Shown piece after piece: positions 8,930-18,358 of a stretch of 64,000 bases of DNA. The first letter of the stretch is position 1. Each line of letters starts with the position of its first letter. The notes under the pieces were generated by a model. It did not search any database. It worked only from the letters and a program-made list of their open reading frames with translations, and was not told the DNA's origin. Position numbers and translations under genes: made by a program. Source of the stretch: Winogradskyella sp. PC-19. Its GTDB lineage: Bacteria; Bacteroidota; Bacteroidia; Flavobacteriales; Flavobacteriaceae. The stretch spans positions 347,213 to 411,212 of the forward strand of contig NZ_CP019332.1 of assembly GCF_002163855.1 (NCBI RefSeq). The letters run 5' to 3'.

Positions 8930-10471
8930 CTAAAGAGGTATATTTCCATGCTTTCGCTTTGGTCTATTCACTTCTTTACCTTCTAACATACTAAATGCTT
9001 TGATAAGCTTTCGTCTTGTATTTTCAGGAAGAATAACTTCATCTACAAAACCACGTTCTGCAGCACTATAAGGATTTGCGAATAATTCAGCATATTCTGC
9101 TTCTTTTTCTTTCCATTTCGCATCTTTATCCTCAGCTGAAGATATCTCGCGTTTAAAGATTATTTCTGCAGCACCTTTTGCACCCATTACGGCAATCTCA
9201 GCATTTGGCCACGCAAAATTCATATCAGCACCAATATGTTTTGAATTCATCACATCATAAGCACCACCATAGGCTTTTCTAGTAATAACAGTTACTCTTG
9301 GTACTGTTGCTTCACTAAAAGCGTATAATAATTTTGCACCGTGAACAATAATACCATTCCATTCTTGGTCGGTTCCTGGTAAAAACCCTGGCACATCCTC
9401 TAAAACTAATAGAGAAATATTGAATGCATCACAAAAGCGAACAAATCTTGCCGCTTTCTTGGAGCTGTTTACATCTAAAACACCAGCTAAATACATGGGT
9501 TGATTTGCAATGATACCAACAGATTTTCCGCCTAAACGTGCAAAACCAACAATTATATTTTCTGCATAATCCTTATGTATTTCATAAAAAGAATCTTCAT
9601 CAATAATACCCTCAATAACATTATGCATGTCGTAAGGCTTATTAGGGTTATCTGGTACTATATTAGATAAAGTCTCACGAACTTCGTCTTTTAATTCAAA
9701 CGGAATATCTTTTGGTTTCTCAGTATTATTTTGAGGTAAATAATCGAGTAATGTTTTAATATCTTCAAGAGCTTCAACATCATTTGAAGAGGTTTTATGG
9801 GCTACACCAGATTTTGTTGAGTGAACACTAGCACCACCCAATTCTTCGCTTGTAACTTCTTCATTTGTGACTGTTTTTACCACATTAGGACCAGTAACAA
9901 ACATATAGCTCGAGTCTTGAACCATTAGCGTGAAATCTGTCATAGCAGGTGAGTATACAGCACCACCAGCACATGGTCCCATAATTGCTGAAATTTGCGG
10001 AATAACACCAGAAGCTTGCACATTTCTGTAAAAAATATCTGCATAACCACCTAACGAACGAACTCCTTCTTGGATACGTGCACCACCAGAATCATTAAGT
10101 CCAATTATTGGAGCACCAACATTAACGGCCATATCCATAATTTTACAAATCTTCTCTGCATGAGTTTCTGATAACGAACCACCAAATACGGTAAAGTCCT
10201 GAGCAAATACATAGATGAGTCTTCCATTGACCGTACCATATCCAGTGACAACACCATCTCCATAAAATTTTTGATTTGCCATTCCGAAATCAGTTGTTCG
10301 GTGTGTCACTAAAGCACCAATTTCTTCAAAAGAACCTTCGTCTAGTAAATATAAAACACGTTCTCTTGCAGTCAGTTTTTTCTTTTGATGCTGCTTATCT
10401 ATTCGTGCTTGACCACCACCAAGTTTTGATAATTCAAGCTTTTCGTTTAGAGTTTTTATTTTCGAATCCAT
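8930..10471 (-). CDS. pccB: Acyl-CoA (probably propionyl-CoA) carboxylase, carboxyltransferase beta subunit
   Basis: 513-residue carboxyltransferase moving CO2 from carboxybiotin to an acyl-CoA. Two crotonase-like halves are visible, with [19 protein letters not shown] and [17 protein letters not shown] in the N half and [19 protein letters not shown] in the C half. Asp406 in GGAYDVM sits where actinobacterial PccB has the Asp that favours propionyl-CoA and acetyl-CoA enzymes have Ile, so propionyl-CoA is the likely substrate. Last gene of a three-gene operon with the biotin carboxylase and biotin carrier. The product methylmalonyl-CoA would feed into succinyl-CoA. Confidence 0.9.
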   Translation of the reverse strand: MDSKIKTLNEKLELSKLGGGQARIDKQHQKKKLTARERVLYLLDEGSFEEIGALVTHRTTDFGMANQKFYGDGVVTGYGTVNGRLIYVFAQDFTVFGGSLSETHAEKICKIMDMAVNVGAPIIGLNDSGGARIQEGVRSLGGYADIFYRNVQASGVIPQISAIMGPCAGGAVYSPAMTDFTLMVQDSSYMFVTGPNVVKTVTNEEVTSEELGGASVHSTKSGVAHKTSSNDVEALEDIKTLLDYLPQNNTEKPKDIPFELKDEVRETLSNIVPDNPNKPYDMHNVIEGIIDEDSFYEIHKDYAENIIVGFARLGGKSVGIIANQPMYLAGVLDVNSSKKAARFVRFCDAFNISLLVLEDVPGFLPGTDQEWNGIIVHGAKLLYAFSEATVPRVTVITRKAYGGAYDVMNSKHIGADMNFAWPNAEIAVMGAKGAAEIIFKREISSAEDKDAKWKEKEAEYAELFANPYSAAERGFVDEVILPENTRRKLIKAFSMLEGKEVNRPKRKHGNIPL

Positions 10472-10477
10472 AGTATC

Positions 10478-11917
10478 TTAGTTTGGTAGTCTTAATAATT
10501 TTTGCTCTTCTAGATAAACTTTTAAAGCTATTTGTGCAGCAACTTCTGCTTCTGCTTTATGTTGCTCTTCTAAAAGGCTAGGTGAGTAGTATTTCTTTAC
10601 AAAATGGGTGTCGAAATGACCACTTCTAAAGGCTTCGTGTTCACAAACAAAACGACCAAAAGGCAATGTCGTCTCTACACCTTTAATATGATAACTATCT
10701 ATAGCTTTAATCATAAGCTCAATCGCTTCAGCACGAGTTTCGCCATAAGTAATTAATTTTGATAGCATTGGGTCATAGTAGATTGGTATATCCATACCTT
10801 CTTCAAAACCATTATCTACTCTAATGTTTTTACCAACAGGTAATTTGTAAACTTCTAAATTTCCCACGCTTGGTAAAAAGTCATTCATTGGGTCTTCTGC
10901 ATAAACACGAAGTTCTAAAGCGTGACCTTTGATTTTTAAATCTTCTTGTTTTATTTCTAATTTTTCGCCTCGAGCGACTTTAATTTGAAGTTCTACTAAA
11001 TCGACACCAGATATTAATTCAGATACAGGATGCTCAACTTGAAGTCTCGTATTCATCTCTAAGAAATAGAAATTATGGTCTGCATCCAATAAAAACTCAA
11101 CAGTACCAGCACCTAAATAATCACAAGCACGAGCAACATCAATGGCTGCTTGCCCCATTTGTTCTCTCAATTGAGGCGTTAAAACCACAGAAGGCGCTTC
11201 TTCAACTACTTTTTGATGGCGACGTTGTACAGAACATTCGCGTTCAAAAAAGTGCAAAAAATTGCCATGACTATCTGCCATAACCTGAATCTCGATATGA
11301 CGAGGTGATGTCACATATTTTTCTACAAAAACAGAACCATCTCCGAATGCGGAAGTCGCTTCACTTATGGCACGTTTCATTTGGCTTTCAATATCTTTTT
11401 CTTGCTCAACAACACGCATACCTTTTCCGCCGCCACCAGCAGCAGCTTTAATTAAGATAGGCAATCCAATTTGTTTAGCAATTTCTATGGCTTCAGCTGG
11501 GTCAGTAACAGCATGGTCTACTCCAGGAACCATAGGGATATTATAATCTTTAACAGCATCTTTAGCGGCTAATTTGTCGCCCATCATCTGTATCGCTTTA
11601 GATTTTGGTCCAATAAATATGATGTTATTTGCTTCGCAAAGCTTAGCAAAATCAGCATTTTCACTTAAAAATCCATAACCAGGATGAATACCATCTACAT
11701 TTAGAGATTTTGCAACATCAATAATTTTATCACCTAATAAATACGATTGATTTGAAGGCGCTGGACCAATACAAACTGCTTCATCAGCAAATTTAACATG
11801 AGGTGCATTTCTATCGACTTCAGAGAAAACAGCTACGGTTTTGATTCCCATTTTCTTTGCGGTAGTCATCACTCGGATGGCGATTTCACCACGATTGGCA
11901 ATTAATATCTTTTTCAT
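10478..11917 (-). CDS. accC: Biotin carboxylase subunit of the acyl-CoA carboxylase
   Basis: 479-residue ATP-grasp enzyme that carboxylates the biotin on its carrier protein using ATP and bicarbonate. The N-terminal KKILIANRGEIAIRVM, the glycine-rich ATP loop AAAGGGGKGMRVV, and catalytic FLEMNTRLQVEHPV are all present. The frame is open to TTG 11926, but ATG 11917 matches family N-termini. The carrier gene ends one base before it, and pccB starts 6 bases after it. Given the partners it probably serves propionyl-CoA carboxylation rather than, or besides, fatty acid synthesis. Confidence 0.9.
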   Translation of the reverse strand: MKKILIANRGEIAIRVMTTAKKMGIKTVAVFSEVDRNAPHVKFADEAVCIGPAPSNQSYLLGDKIIDVAKSLNVDGIHPGYGFLSENADFAKLCEANNIIFIGPKSKAIQMMGDKLAAKDAVKDYNIPMVPGVDHAVTDPAEAIEIAKQIGLPILIKAAAGGGGKGMRVVEQEKDIESQMKRAISEATSAFGDGSVFVEKYVTSPRHIEIQVMADSHGNFLHFFERECSVQRRHQKVVEEAPSVVLTPQLREQMGQAAIDVARACDYLGAGTVEFLLDADHNFYFLEMNTRLQVEHPVSELISGVDLVELQIKVARGEKLEIKQEDLKIKGHALELRVYAEDPMNDFLPSVGNLEVYKLPVGKNIRVDNGFEEGMDIPIYYDPMLSKLITYGETRAEAIELMIKAIDSYHIKGVETTLPFGRFVCEHEAFRSGHFDTHFVKKYYSPSLLEEQHKAEAEVAAQIALKVYLEEQKLLRLPN

Positions 11918-11918
11918 C

Positions 11919-12395
11919 TTATTCAAATTCGATTAATAATGAATTTTTGTCTACGGTTTCTCCTTGTTTTATGGCAATAGATTTTATAACACCATCTCTT
12001 GGAGAATTGATAACGTTTTCCATTTTCATAGCTTCTAAAATCAAAATCGCGTCGTTTTCTTTGACGTCTTGACCTGTCACTACGTTAATTTCTAGTATAA
12101 GACCAGGCATCGGTGCTTTAATGCTGTTTACTTTCTTGGATGCTCCTAACTCAAATCCTAATTCGGCGATTTGTTGGTCTAAAGTATCTTGAATATCAAC
12201 ACTATAAGTGTTGTTGTTCACTTTTACAGTATAGTTTTTTTGATTAAAATCTGATTGTAAAACTGAAGCCTTTACAGAAATATTGTTTTGTAGAATATGA
12301 AATTCGTTTTCTGAAGTTTCGACAAAATCTAGTTGATGAATATCATCTTTAGAGGTTTCAAAACTAAAGGTTTTATTGACTTTAATTTTATACAT
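11919..12395 (-). CDS. Biotin carboxyl carrier protein of the acyl-CoA carboxylase
   Basis: 158-residue carrier. The C-terminal half is a biotinyl domain with ILEAMKMEN; Lys124, the biotinylated residue, is 34 residues from the C-terminus as usual. The N-terminal half (residues 1-85) is a beta-rich region with no motif I can name, probably contacting the partner subunits like the BT domain of alpha-chain carboxylases. First gene of the operon. A -7 element, TAATTTTG (minus strand 12423 to 12416), lies 20 bases before the start. Confidence 0.88.
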   Translation of the reverse strand: MYKIKVNKTFSFETSKDDIHQLDFVETSENEFHILQNNISVKASVLQSDFNQKNYTVKVNNNTYSVDIQDTLDQQIAELGFELGASKKVNSIKAPMPGLILEINVVTGQDVKENDAILILEAMKMENVINSPRDGVIKSIAIKQGETVDKNSLLIEFE

Positions 12396-12415
12396 AGTAT
12401 TGGTTTTTATGTATG

Positions 12416-12423
12416 CAAAATTA
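12416..12423 (-). promoter_or_regulatory. -7 element for the carboxylase operon
   Basis: TAATTTTG on the minus strand matches TAnnTTTG and predicts a leader of about 14 bases. No correctly spaced TTG is visible. Confidence 0.45.
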
Positions 12424-12462
12424 GTGCAATCTTTAGGTAGAAAATATGAAGGAAATCATAAT

Positions 12463-13143
12463 TTATTTATCAGGATTAAAATTAGAATCCCTTTGATGTC
12501 GTTTAATTGCTTTTTTTGACAGGATAATCCCTATGATTAGTGAGATGAAGGCACCAATGTAAATCCCTGGAATGAAATTAATGAACAGAAAAAAATCATA
12601 AGAACCATGAAATAAAGTTGCCAATAGTAAACCTGCCATGTTGAGTTTGAATCTGTTTTTAGAAAACTTGGCTTTACCCATAAAATAACCCATTAGCACA
12701 CCAAAAGTCGCATGTGCTGGTACTGCCGTAAAAGCTCTAAGAACTGCTGTTTGGTAACCACTATCTAAAACATACATGATGTTCTCTGTACAAGCAAAAC
12801 CCATAGATACCATAACGGCATATACAATACCATCATAAGGCTCATTAAAGTCTTTTTTTGGCTGTGCAAAATATTTAACGATGACGTATTTACTGAATTC
12901 TTCAGCCAAAGCCACTACAACAAATGCTTGTATAAATTGCTGCCAAATACTGAATTTGTCAGTCAAAGGAATCAAGCGACCAGTAAAAGCATAGAGTATA
13001 AGAACGATGGCAATACTAACAAAAGCACCTAATAAAAAGCTTTTAATGAGCAGACCAAAAGGTTCTTTTTCGTGTTTATCTTGAAGATAAATATAAGTAC
13101 TGATAGCTAATATCGGTGCGACTGCAAGTAAGAGTAATTGCAT
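12463..13143 (-). CDS. PrsW-family intramembrane metalloprotease
   Basis: 226-residue membrane protein with about seven hydrophobic segments. The PrsW/CPBP-like active-site signatures are present: Glu81-Glu82 in EEFSKY, His144 in PAHATFGVLMGYFMG, and His179 in FHGSYDF. In Bacillus PrsW cleaves an anti-sigma factor; no anti-sigma gene is nearby here, so the substrate is unknown. Its start overlaps the stop of the NUDIX gene by one base (TAATG), which suggests translational coupling in a three-gene operon. Confidence 0.88.
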   Translation of the reverse strand: MQLLLLAVAPILAISTYIYLQDKHEKEPFGLLIKSFLLGAFVSIAIVLILYAFTGRLIPLTDKFSIWQQFIQAFVVVALAEEFSKYVIVKYFAQPKKDFNEPYDGIVYAVMVSMGFACTENIMYVLDSGYQTAVLRAFTAVPAHATFGVLMGYFMGKAKFSKNRFKLNMAGLLLATLFHGSYDFFLFINFIPGIYIGAFISLIIGIILSKKAIKRHQRDSNFNPDK

Positions 13144-13697
13144 TAGTTGGTTTGTTTTTTAATCTTTTCTAAAACGAACTGATAGTATGAAGCATTAGAT
13201 GCTATAAAATGCGAATTGTGCTCACTATTATCTAATAAATTTTTAAACTCATTAAAAGATACAAGTTTAAGTGCTTCGACTTCGTCTTTTTGAGGTATTA
13301 ATTTTTCTAACTTAACTTGAAGCTCCGCTATATAGACTTGATGAAATTCAAAATCTTTTATGGCACCTTCGTTATAAATAGATTGATGAAGATGAGTTCC
13401 TATTTTAGTTAATTCACTTTCATTTAGTTTCAGTCCGATTTCTTCTTCAGTTTCACGAACGGCAGCTTGAGTAAAAGTTTCGCCAGCATCAATATGACCA
13501 GCTACAGAAACATCCCATAATAAAGGATAAATCGCCTTTTTATGAGAACGTTGTTGCAATAAAATGTGTTTGTCATCAGTGTATAGCCAAAGGTGAATGG
13601 TGTTGTGATACCATCCGTTTTTGTGTGCTTCGGATTTTAAAGCGGTTTTGCCAGTTGGTTTACCTTCGGCATCTACAATATCTAAAACTTCATCCAT
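13143..13697 (-). CDS. NUDIX hydrolase, isopentenyl-diphosphate isomerase-like subgroup
   Basis: 184-residue enzyme. The Nudix box G-x5-E-x7-RE-x2-EE-x-G is complete at residues 67-89 (GHIDAGE, then RETEEEIGL). The N-terminal DEVLDIVDAEGKPTGKT and HLWLY segments resemble the YfcD/Idi-like subfamily, so it may hydrolyse a nucleoside diphosphate derivative rather than isomerise IPP; the sequence does not decide. ATG 13697 is chosen over the upstream TTG 13703. It overlaps the aminotransferase gene by 8 bases. Confidence 0.87.
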   Translation of the reverse strand: MDEVLDIVDAEGKPTGKTALKSEAHKNGWYHNTIHLWLYTDDKHILLQQRSHKKAIYPLLWDVSVAGHIDAGETFTQAAVRETEEEIGLKLNESELTKIGTHLHQSIYNEGAIKDFEFHQVYIAELQVKLEKLIPQKDEVEALKLVSFNEFKNLLDNSEHNSHFIASNASYYQFVLEKIKKQTN

Positions 13698-14841
13698 TGA
13701 CAACCGAATTTATCACTTGATATAATTTCTCGAAATGGGCTTTTGTGTTAAAAACATGACATGATACACGCATGTATTCACCACGAAAGGATAGATGAAT
13801 ATTATTAGCTTTTAATTCACCTTTTAGCTTTTCAATATTAACAGTATTCGGGATTTTAATTCCGAATAAATGTTTTGCCCTCACATCAGGTTTATCACTT
13901 GTAAAACCTATGCCTTCTAGCTTTTTTAAACTGTGCTTTGTTATAGAATGGCAATAGTTTTGAAATGCTTTGGTATCAATTTTTAAAATTTCTTTTAAAG
14001 CGGCTGTTTGCATTTGAACATAAATAAAACTTCCACTTTCACCAACTGCATATCTGTTTGCCTTAGGTTTGTATTCACTTTGGTATTGGGTTAGACCCGA
14101 TAAATTCTCGCTTCCTAAACGGTTAGCCCAATTTTGCTCAATAGGTTTTCCATCATCAAAATAAGGTCCGTAATAGGCATATGCGCTTCCGTATGGTCCA
14201 AATAACCATTTGTAACCAGCACAAACTAGTGCGTCTGGTTTGATTTCTTTTACAGAAAAGGGTAGTGCGCCAACGGATTGACTGCCATCAATGACCAAAA
14301 GCGCATTATTTTGTTTCGTTTTTTCTCGTATAGCTTTTAAATCGAAAACAATTCCGTTTGCCCAATGCAAATGACCTATAGCTACTAAGGCTGTTTTTTT
14401 ATTTATGGCTTTTAAAATTTCAGTATTCCAATCTTCTGCAGTTTCAGGTTGTTTTACTGTAATAATTTTTGCGTCGTATTGGTTTGCTAGATTTTCCCAG
14501 ATGTAATAATTACTTGGAAATTGTTCGTCAACGATTATAATCTCATTATCTTTTTTGAGAGTTATATTATTTGCAACATTTGCCATTCCGTAGGATACAG
14601 AAGGTATTGTTACTACACGATTATAATCATCTTCGTCAATAATATGAGCGAATAATTTACGTAACTCAATAACTGGGTCAAATAAATCTGAAGCTTGTCT
14701 TAACTCAGGATTACTTTTTTGTTTTATGGCATTAATACCAGCAGTTTCAACAGATTTAAAAGCAGGAGAGAAGCTCGCGGTGTTTAAATACGTAACGCCT
14801 TCCGAAATATTAAAGAGATGTTGTTGTGATTTTAAAGTCAT
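13690..14841 (-). CDS. Class V aminotransferase (cysteine desulfurase/kynureninase-like fold)
   Basis: 383-residue PLP enzyme of the aminotransferase V family. The PLP lysine is in CAGYKWLFGPYGSAYAYYG, and the conserved Asp contacting the pyridine is in VIDGSQSVG. Lack of a clear cysteine-bearing catalytic loop argues against a standard IscS/SufS desulfurase; the substrate is unknown. First gene of an operon with the NUDIX and PrsW genes. A hairpin at 14858-14888 separates it from the peptidase gene upstream. Confidence 0.85.
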   Translation of the reverse strand: MTLKSQQHLFNISEGVTYLNTASFSPAFKSVETAGINAIKQKSNPELRQASDLFDPVIELRKLFAHIIDEDDYNRVVTIPSVSYGMANVANNITLKKDNEIIIVDEQFPSNYYIWENLANQYDAKIITVKQPETAEDWNTEILKAINKKTALVAIGHLHWANGIVFDLKAIREKTKQNNALLVIDGSQSVGALPFSVKEIKPDALVCAGYKWLFGPYGSAYAYYGPYFDDGKPIEQNWANRLGSENLSGLTQYQSEYKPKANRYAVGESGSFIYVQMQTAALKEILKIDTKAFQNYCHSITKHSLKKLEGIGFTSDKPDVRAKHLFGIKIPNTVNIEKLKGELKANNIHLSFRGEYMRVSCHVFNTKAHFEKLYQVINSVVNG

Positions 14842-14857
14842 TAATAATTAGTAAATA

Positions 14858-14888
14858 AAAACCTGTTATAATAACTATAACAGGTTTT
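14858..14888 (-). terminator. Terminator of the M42 peptidase gene
   Basis: A 13-bp stem (14858-14870 with 14876-14888, core CCTGTTATA) with a 5-base loop follows the M42 peptidase stop by a few bases. On the minus strand it ends in a T-run. Confidence 0.8.
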
Positions 14889-14892
14889 GATA

Positions 14893-15981
14893 TTATTTAA
14901 AATAACTAAACGTTTCGCCATCTTCAATTTTCAATAACGATTCGTAGATTAATTTGATGACATTTTCTACATCACTTTTATGTACCATCTCGACAGTTGT
15001 ATGCATGTAACGTAATGGTAATGATATTAGAGCAGAAGCTACACCGCCATTACTGTAAGCAAATGCATCTGTATCTGTACCTGTTGCTCTAGATAGTGCA
15101 GCACGTTGAAAAGGAATTTTCTTTTCTTCGGCAGTATCTGTGATTAAATCTCTTAGTTTTTGTTGTACAGCTGGCGCATAAGCCACCACTGGACCAGCAC
15201 CAATCTCAGCAAGACCTTGTTTCTTTGGGTCTATCATTGGTGTTGTTGTATCGTGAGTCACATCTGTAACTATTGCGACGTCTGGTTTTATGGTTTCGGT
15301 AATCATTTCTGCACCACGTAGACCAATTTCTTCTTGAACAGAATTTGTGATATACAATCCAAAAGGCAATTCCTTTTTATTTTCTTTAAGTAGTCTTGCT
15401 ACTTCTGCAATCATAAAACCGCCCATTCTGTTATCTAAAGCACGACAAACAAATTTATCGCCATTTAGAATATGAAATTCATCTGGATATGTAATGACAC
15501 ATCCAACATGAACGCCCATTTTTTCGACTTCGTCTTTATCCTTTGCACCTATATCGATACAAATGTTATCTGGTTTTGGTGGCTCTTCTTTTGCACGGCT
15601 TCTAGTATGTATTGCAGGCCAACCAAAAACACCTTTTACGATGCCTTTTTTTGTATGAATATTTACAATTTTACTTGGTGCAATTTGGTGGTCACTACCA
15701 CCGTTTCTTACGACATAAAGTAAACCTTTATCTGATATATAGTTAACGTACCATGAGATTTCATCGGCATGCCCTTCGATAACAACTTTATATTTTGCTT
15801 TTGGATTTATGACACCAACAGCAGTTCCGTAAGTATCTGTAATAAATTCATCAACGTAAGGTTTTAGGTAGTCCATCCAAATTTTTTGGCCTTCCCATTC
15901 GTAGCCCGTTGGTGATGCGTTATTTAAATATTTTTCTAAAAAGTCCATTGACTTTTTGTTGAGTAAATTCTTTTTTGCCAT
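14893..15981 (-). CDS. M42-family metallo-aminopeptidase
   Basis: 362-residue cytosolic aminopeptidase of the M42 (glutamyl/TET aminopeptidase) family, normally a dodecamer with two metal ions per subunit. Visible metal-ligand segments are VIEGHADEISW, RALDNRMGGF, NSVQEEIGLRGA and VTDVTHDTT; the late ligand is in YMHTTVEMVHKSD. It trims N-terminal residues from short peptides. It is monocistronic, with a strong hairpin terminator and a divergent DUF4294 gene. Confidence 0.92.
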   Translation of the reverse strand: MAKKNLLNKKSMDFLEKYLNNASPTGYEWEGQKIWMDYLKPYVDEFITDTYGTAVGVINPKAKYKVVIEGHADEISWYVNYISDKGLLYVVRNGGSDHQIAPSKIVNIHTKKGIVKGVFGWPAIHTRSRAKEEPPKPDNICIDIGAKDKDEVEKMGVHVGCVITYPDEFHILNGDKFVCRALDNRMGGFMIAEVARLLKENKKELPFGLYITNSVQEEIGLRGAEMITETIKPDVAIVTDVTHDTTTPMIDPKKQGLAEIGAGPVVAYAPAVQQKLRDLITDTAEEKKIPFQRAALSRATGTDTDAFAYSNGGVASALISLPLRYMHTTVEMVHKSDVENVIKLIYESLLKIEDGETFSYFK

Positions 15982-16073
15982 GCGATTAAAATTTTCACTA
16001 AAAATAACAATATTAATAGTAAAATTAGGGTTATAGCATAGATTAATTCTTAATTTTGAATAGCGCTAAAAAC

Positions 16074-16081
16074 TACCTTTG
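16074..16081 (+). promoter_or_regulatory. -7 element for the DUF4294 gene
   Basis: TACCTTTG matches TAnnTTTG and predicts a start near 16088, about 20 bases before the gene. A second match, TAATTTTG, lies at 16051-16058, so the choice between the two is open. Confidence 0.45.
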
Positions 16082-16108
16082 GAATGATTTTAGCAACAAA
16101 GATTTAAT

Positions 16109-16795
16109 ATGAAACGCTTTTTAGTCATCTTATTTATTTTTCCCTTGTTTTTGCAAGCTCAGACTGAGCCTGTAGAACAAGATTCTATAGTTGACAAGTA
16201 TTTGATTATTGAAGGTGATTCTATACCTCGAAAAGCCATTGACCTTGATGAAGTTTTGGTATTACCTTCATTAAAGTTTGTAACAAAGGAAGAGCGTTAC
16301 AGATACCTTATTTTGAGGCGGAAGACACGTAAAGTCTATCCGTATGCAAAAATGGCTGCGGAGCGTTTAATTGAGCTAAATGAAGAGCTAAAACAATTTG
16401 AAAAAAGAAGAAAAAAGAAGAAACACGCCAAAAAAGTTCAAAAATTTATTGAAAAAGAGTTTTCTGCAGAGCTAAAAAAGATGACTAAAACTGAGGGTCA
16501 GATTTTAGTCAAATTGATACATCGGCAAACTGGTAAAACTGCTTTTGAATTGGTGAAAGAACTTAGAAATGGATGGCGTGCATTTTGGTATAATAATACA
16601 GCAAGCCTTTTTAGTATTTCTTTGAAACGAAAATATATTCCGATTGAAGTAGAAGAGGATTTTTTGATAGAAGATATCTTGTTAAGAGATTTTCAGAATG
16701 GAAGATTAGAACGCCAGAAACCTGCTTTTGAAATTGATTACTACGATTTGACTGACAAATGGATTAACGCTAAAAAGACTACAAAAAAACAATGA
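16109..16795 (+). CDS. DUF4294 domain protein, exported
   Basis: 228 residues with a Sec signal peptide (first 17 residues, ending LQAQ). The DUF4294 core spans residues about 45-200, including the diagnostic VLPSLKFVTKEERYRYLILRR region and KVYPYAKMAAERL. A strongly basic stretch (KRRKKKKHAKKVQKF) lies mid-protein. The family is confined to Bacteroidota and has no known function. The C-terminus overlaps the start of the hemolysin III gene by four bases (ATGA), so the two are coupled. Confidence 0.85.
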   Translation: MKRFLVILFIFPLFLQAQTEPVEQDSIVDKYLIIEGDSIPRKAIDLDEVLVLPSLKFVTKEERYRYLILRRKTRKVYPYAKMAAERLIELNEELKQFEKRRKKKKHAKKVQKFIEKEFSAELKKMTKTEGQILVKLIHRQTGKTAFELVKELRNGWRAFWYNNTASLFSISLKRKYIPIEVEEDFLIEDILLRDFQNGRLERQKPAFEIDYYDLTDKWINAKKTTKKQ

Positions 16796-17418
16796 GCGAA
16801 CAATCTAAGAAAGAAGAATTACTAAATGCTTGGTCTCATGGTTTTGGTGCCGCTTTAGGTATTGTTGGATTAATTCTTCTAATTATTAATGTCGATAATA
16901 ACAAACCTTGGCATTTGTTTAGCGTCATTGTTTATGGCCTATCTATTATTATTTTGTTTACAGCATCTACGGCATATCATGCTATTTCTAACTTCGATTT
17001 AAAACAGAAATTTAGAGTCGTAGACCACATAAGTATCTATTTGCTCATAGCAGGAACTTACACGCCAGTATTGTTAATACTATTGCCTGATAGTTTGGGT
17101 TGGCCTTTATTTTATGCAGTTTGGGGAATTGCTGCTTTTGGTGTTATTCTTAAGTTATTTTTTACTGGTCGTTTTGAGATTTTTTCGACACTCCTTTATT
17201 TAGTAATGGGATGGCTTATCGTTTTTGATTTTACAACATTGTCAGAAATAATGTACCCAAATGGTATATTATGGTTATTTGCTGGTGGCTTATTCTATAC
17301 TGTTGGCATAGTGTTTTACGCCATACATAAAATACCATACAATCACGTCATTTGGCATTTCTTTGTGTTAGGTGGCGCGTTTTGTCACTTTATGATGATG
17401 TTCCACCACGTTGCTTAA
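16792..17418 (+). CDS. Hemolysin III family (PAQR) membrane protein
   Basis: 208 residues with seven hydrophobic segments, of the PAQR/YqfA family. Conserved features are AWSHGFGAALG near the N-terminus, STAYHAI, DHISIYLLIAGTYTP and the C-terminal WHFFVLGGAFCHFMM; these histidines and aspartates form a zinc site in homologues related to ceramidases. The cellular role in bacteria is uncertain. Coupled to the DUF4294 gene by ATGA. Its stop overlaps that of the convergent VOC gene within TTAA. Confidence 0.88.
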   Translation: MSEQSKKEELLNAWSHGFGAALGIVGLILLIINVDNNKPWHLFSVIVYGLSIIILFTASTAYHAISNFDLKQKFRVVDHISIYLLIAGTYTPVLLILLPDSLGWPLFYAVWGIAAFGVILKLFFTGRFEIFSTLLYLVMGWLIVFDFTTLSEIMYPNGILWLFAGGLFYTVGIVFYAIHKIPYNHVIWHFFVLGGAFCHFMMMFHHVA

Positions 17419-17786
17419 ACATGCTGGTCAATCAGAATCGTATTTCCGTCTGGATCAAACAGTGTAATACTTTCTGGACCTTTTGTGTTTTCATCTGCTT
17501 CTTTAGTAAGTTTTACGCCTGAAGCTTTTAAATGTTTCTGTATGGCTCTTATGTCATCAAAATCCACTTGGGTTTCTGCGTTTTGATTCCAACCTGGATT
17601 AAAAGTGACAATATTTCCTTCAAACATATCTTGAAACAATCCAATAAGTGCATCTTCATTTTTCATGATAAAATATTTTTTTTCTACTTGTCCAGCAAAT
17701 ACTGAAAATCCTAAGGTTTCATAAAATTCTTTTGAAGCGTTTATATCTTTGACACTAAGACTAATTGAAAAGGCACCTACTTTCAT
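17415..17786 (-). CDS. VOC-family (glyoxalase-like) protein
   Basis: 123-residue single vicinal-oxygen-chelate unit with two beta-alpha-beta3 modules (AFSISLSVKDINASKEFYETLGF at the start, DPDGNTILIDQHV at the end). Members range from glyoxalases to dioxygenases and resistance proteins, so no reaction is assigned. Confidence 0.82.
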   Translation of the reverse strand: MKVGAFSISLSVKDINASKEFYETLGFSVFAGQVEKKYFIMKNEDALIGLFQDMFEGNIVTFNPGWNQNAETQVDFDDIRAIQKHLKASGVKLTKEADENTKGPESITLFDPDGNTILIDQHV

Positions 17787-17862
17787 GGTTGATTTAGTTT
17801 AGAAATTGATAATCTAAAGGTAATCAAAAAGCAAGAAATAAATTCAACAGAGTGTTTAATTT

Positions 17863-18261
17863 TTAAGCTTTATGTACCGAAAAGAATTTTTGCCCAATAA
17901 AAGGAATTTCGGTTCTGGAAAACCAAAGTGTCAAAAGGCTAAGTGCAAATGTTATTATTGCAGTGTAGAATAACAAACCACCATCGCCATTAATCTCAAT
18001 ACCCAATTGTGTAAGATGCATCATGATTGCTCCGCCTATAATACCAATGACCAAAGTAGCGCCTAACCAAGTTGTTTTTGGAACTAAAATTAAAATGCTA
18101 GCTATAAGTTCTAAAACGCCAATTCCGATACGTCCAAAAGGTTCTAAGCCAACTTGAGTAAAGATATAAACGCTATCTGGGTGAGCAGTAAATTTAAATC
18201 TTAAAGTTTGTATTAATATTACTGCAATGGCTATTCGGATGATTAATTTAAAGTATTTCAT
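17863..18261 (-). CDS. DoxX-like membrane protein
   Basis: 132 residues with four hydrophobic segments, matching the DoxX/DoxD-like family: RIAIAVILIQTLRFKF at the start, GVLELIASILILVP in the middle, and a final helix FALSLLTLWF. The family is poorly characterised and sometimes linked to thiosulfate or redox metabolism. It stands alone, with 76 bases to the VOC gene and 97 bases to the GNAT gene. Confidence 0.8.
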   Translation of the reverse strand: MKYFKLIIRIAIAVILIQTLRFKFTAHPDSVYIFTQVGLEPFGRIGIGVLELIASILILVPKTTWLGATLVIGIIGGAIMMHLTQLGIEINGDGGLLFYTAIITFALSLLTLWFSRTEIPFIGQKFFSVHKA

Positions 18262-18358
18262 TTTTGGTTGATTTTGATTATTGTAAAATGACTGTTATAA
18301 TGATTTATGATTTTATAAGTCAATTATTCTCATTAATACTTACAACAAGAAGAGAATT

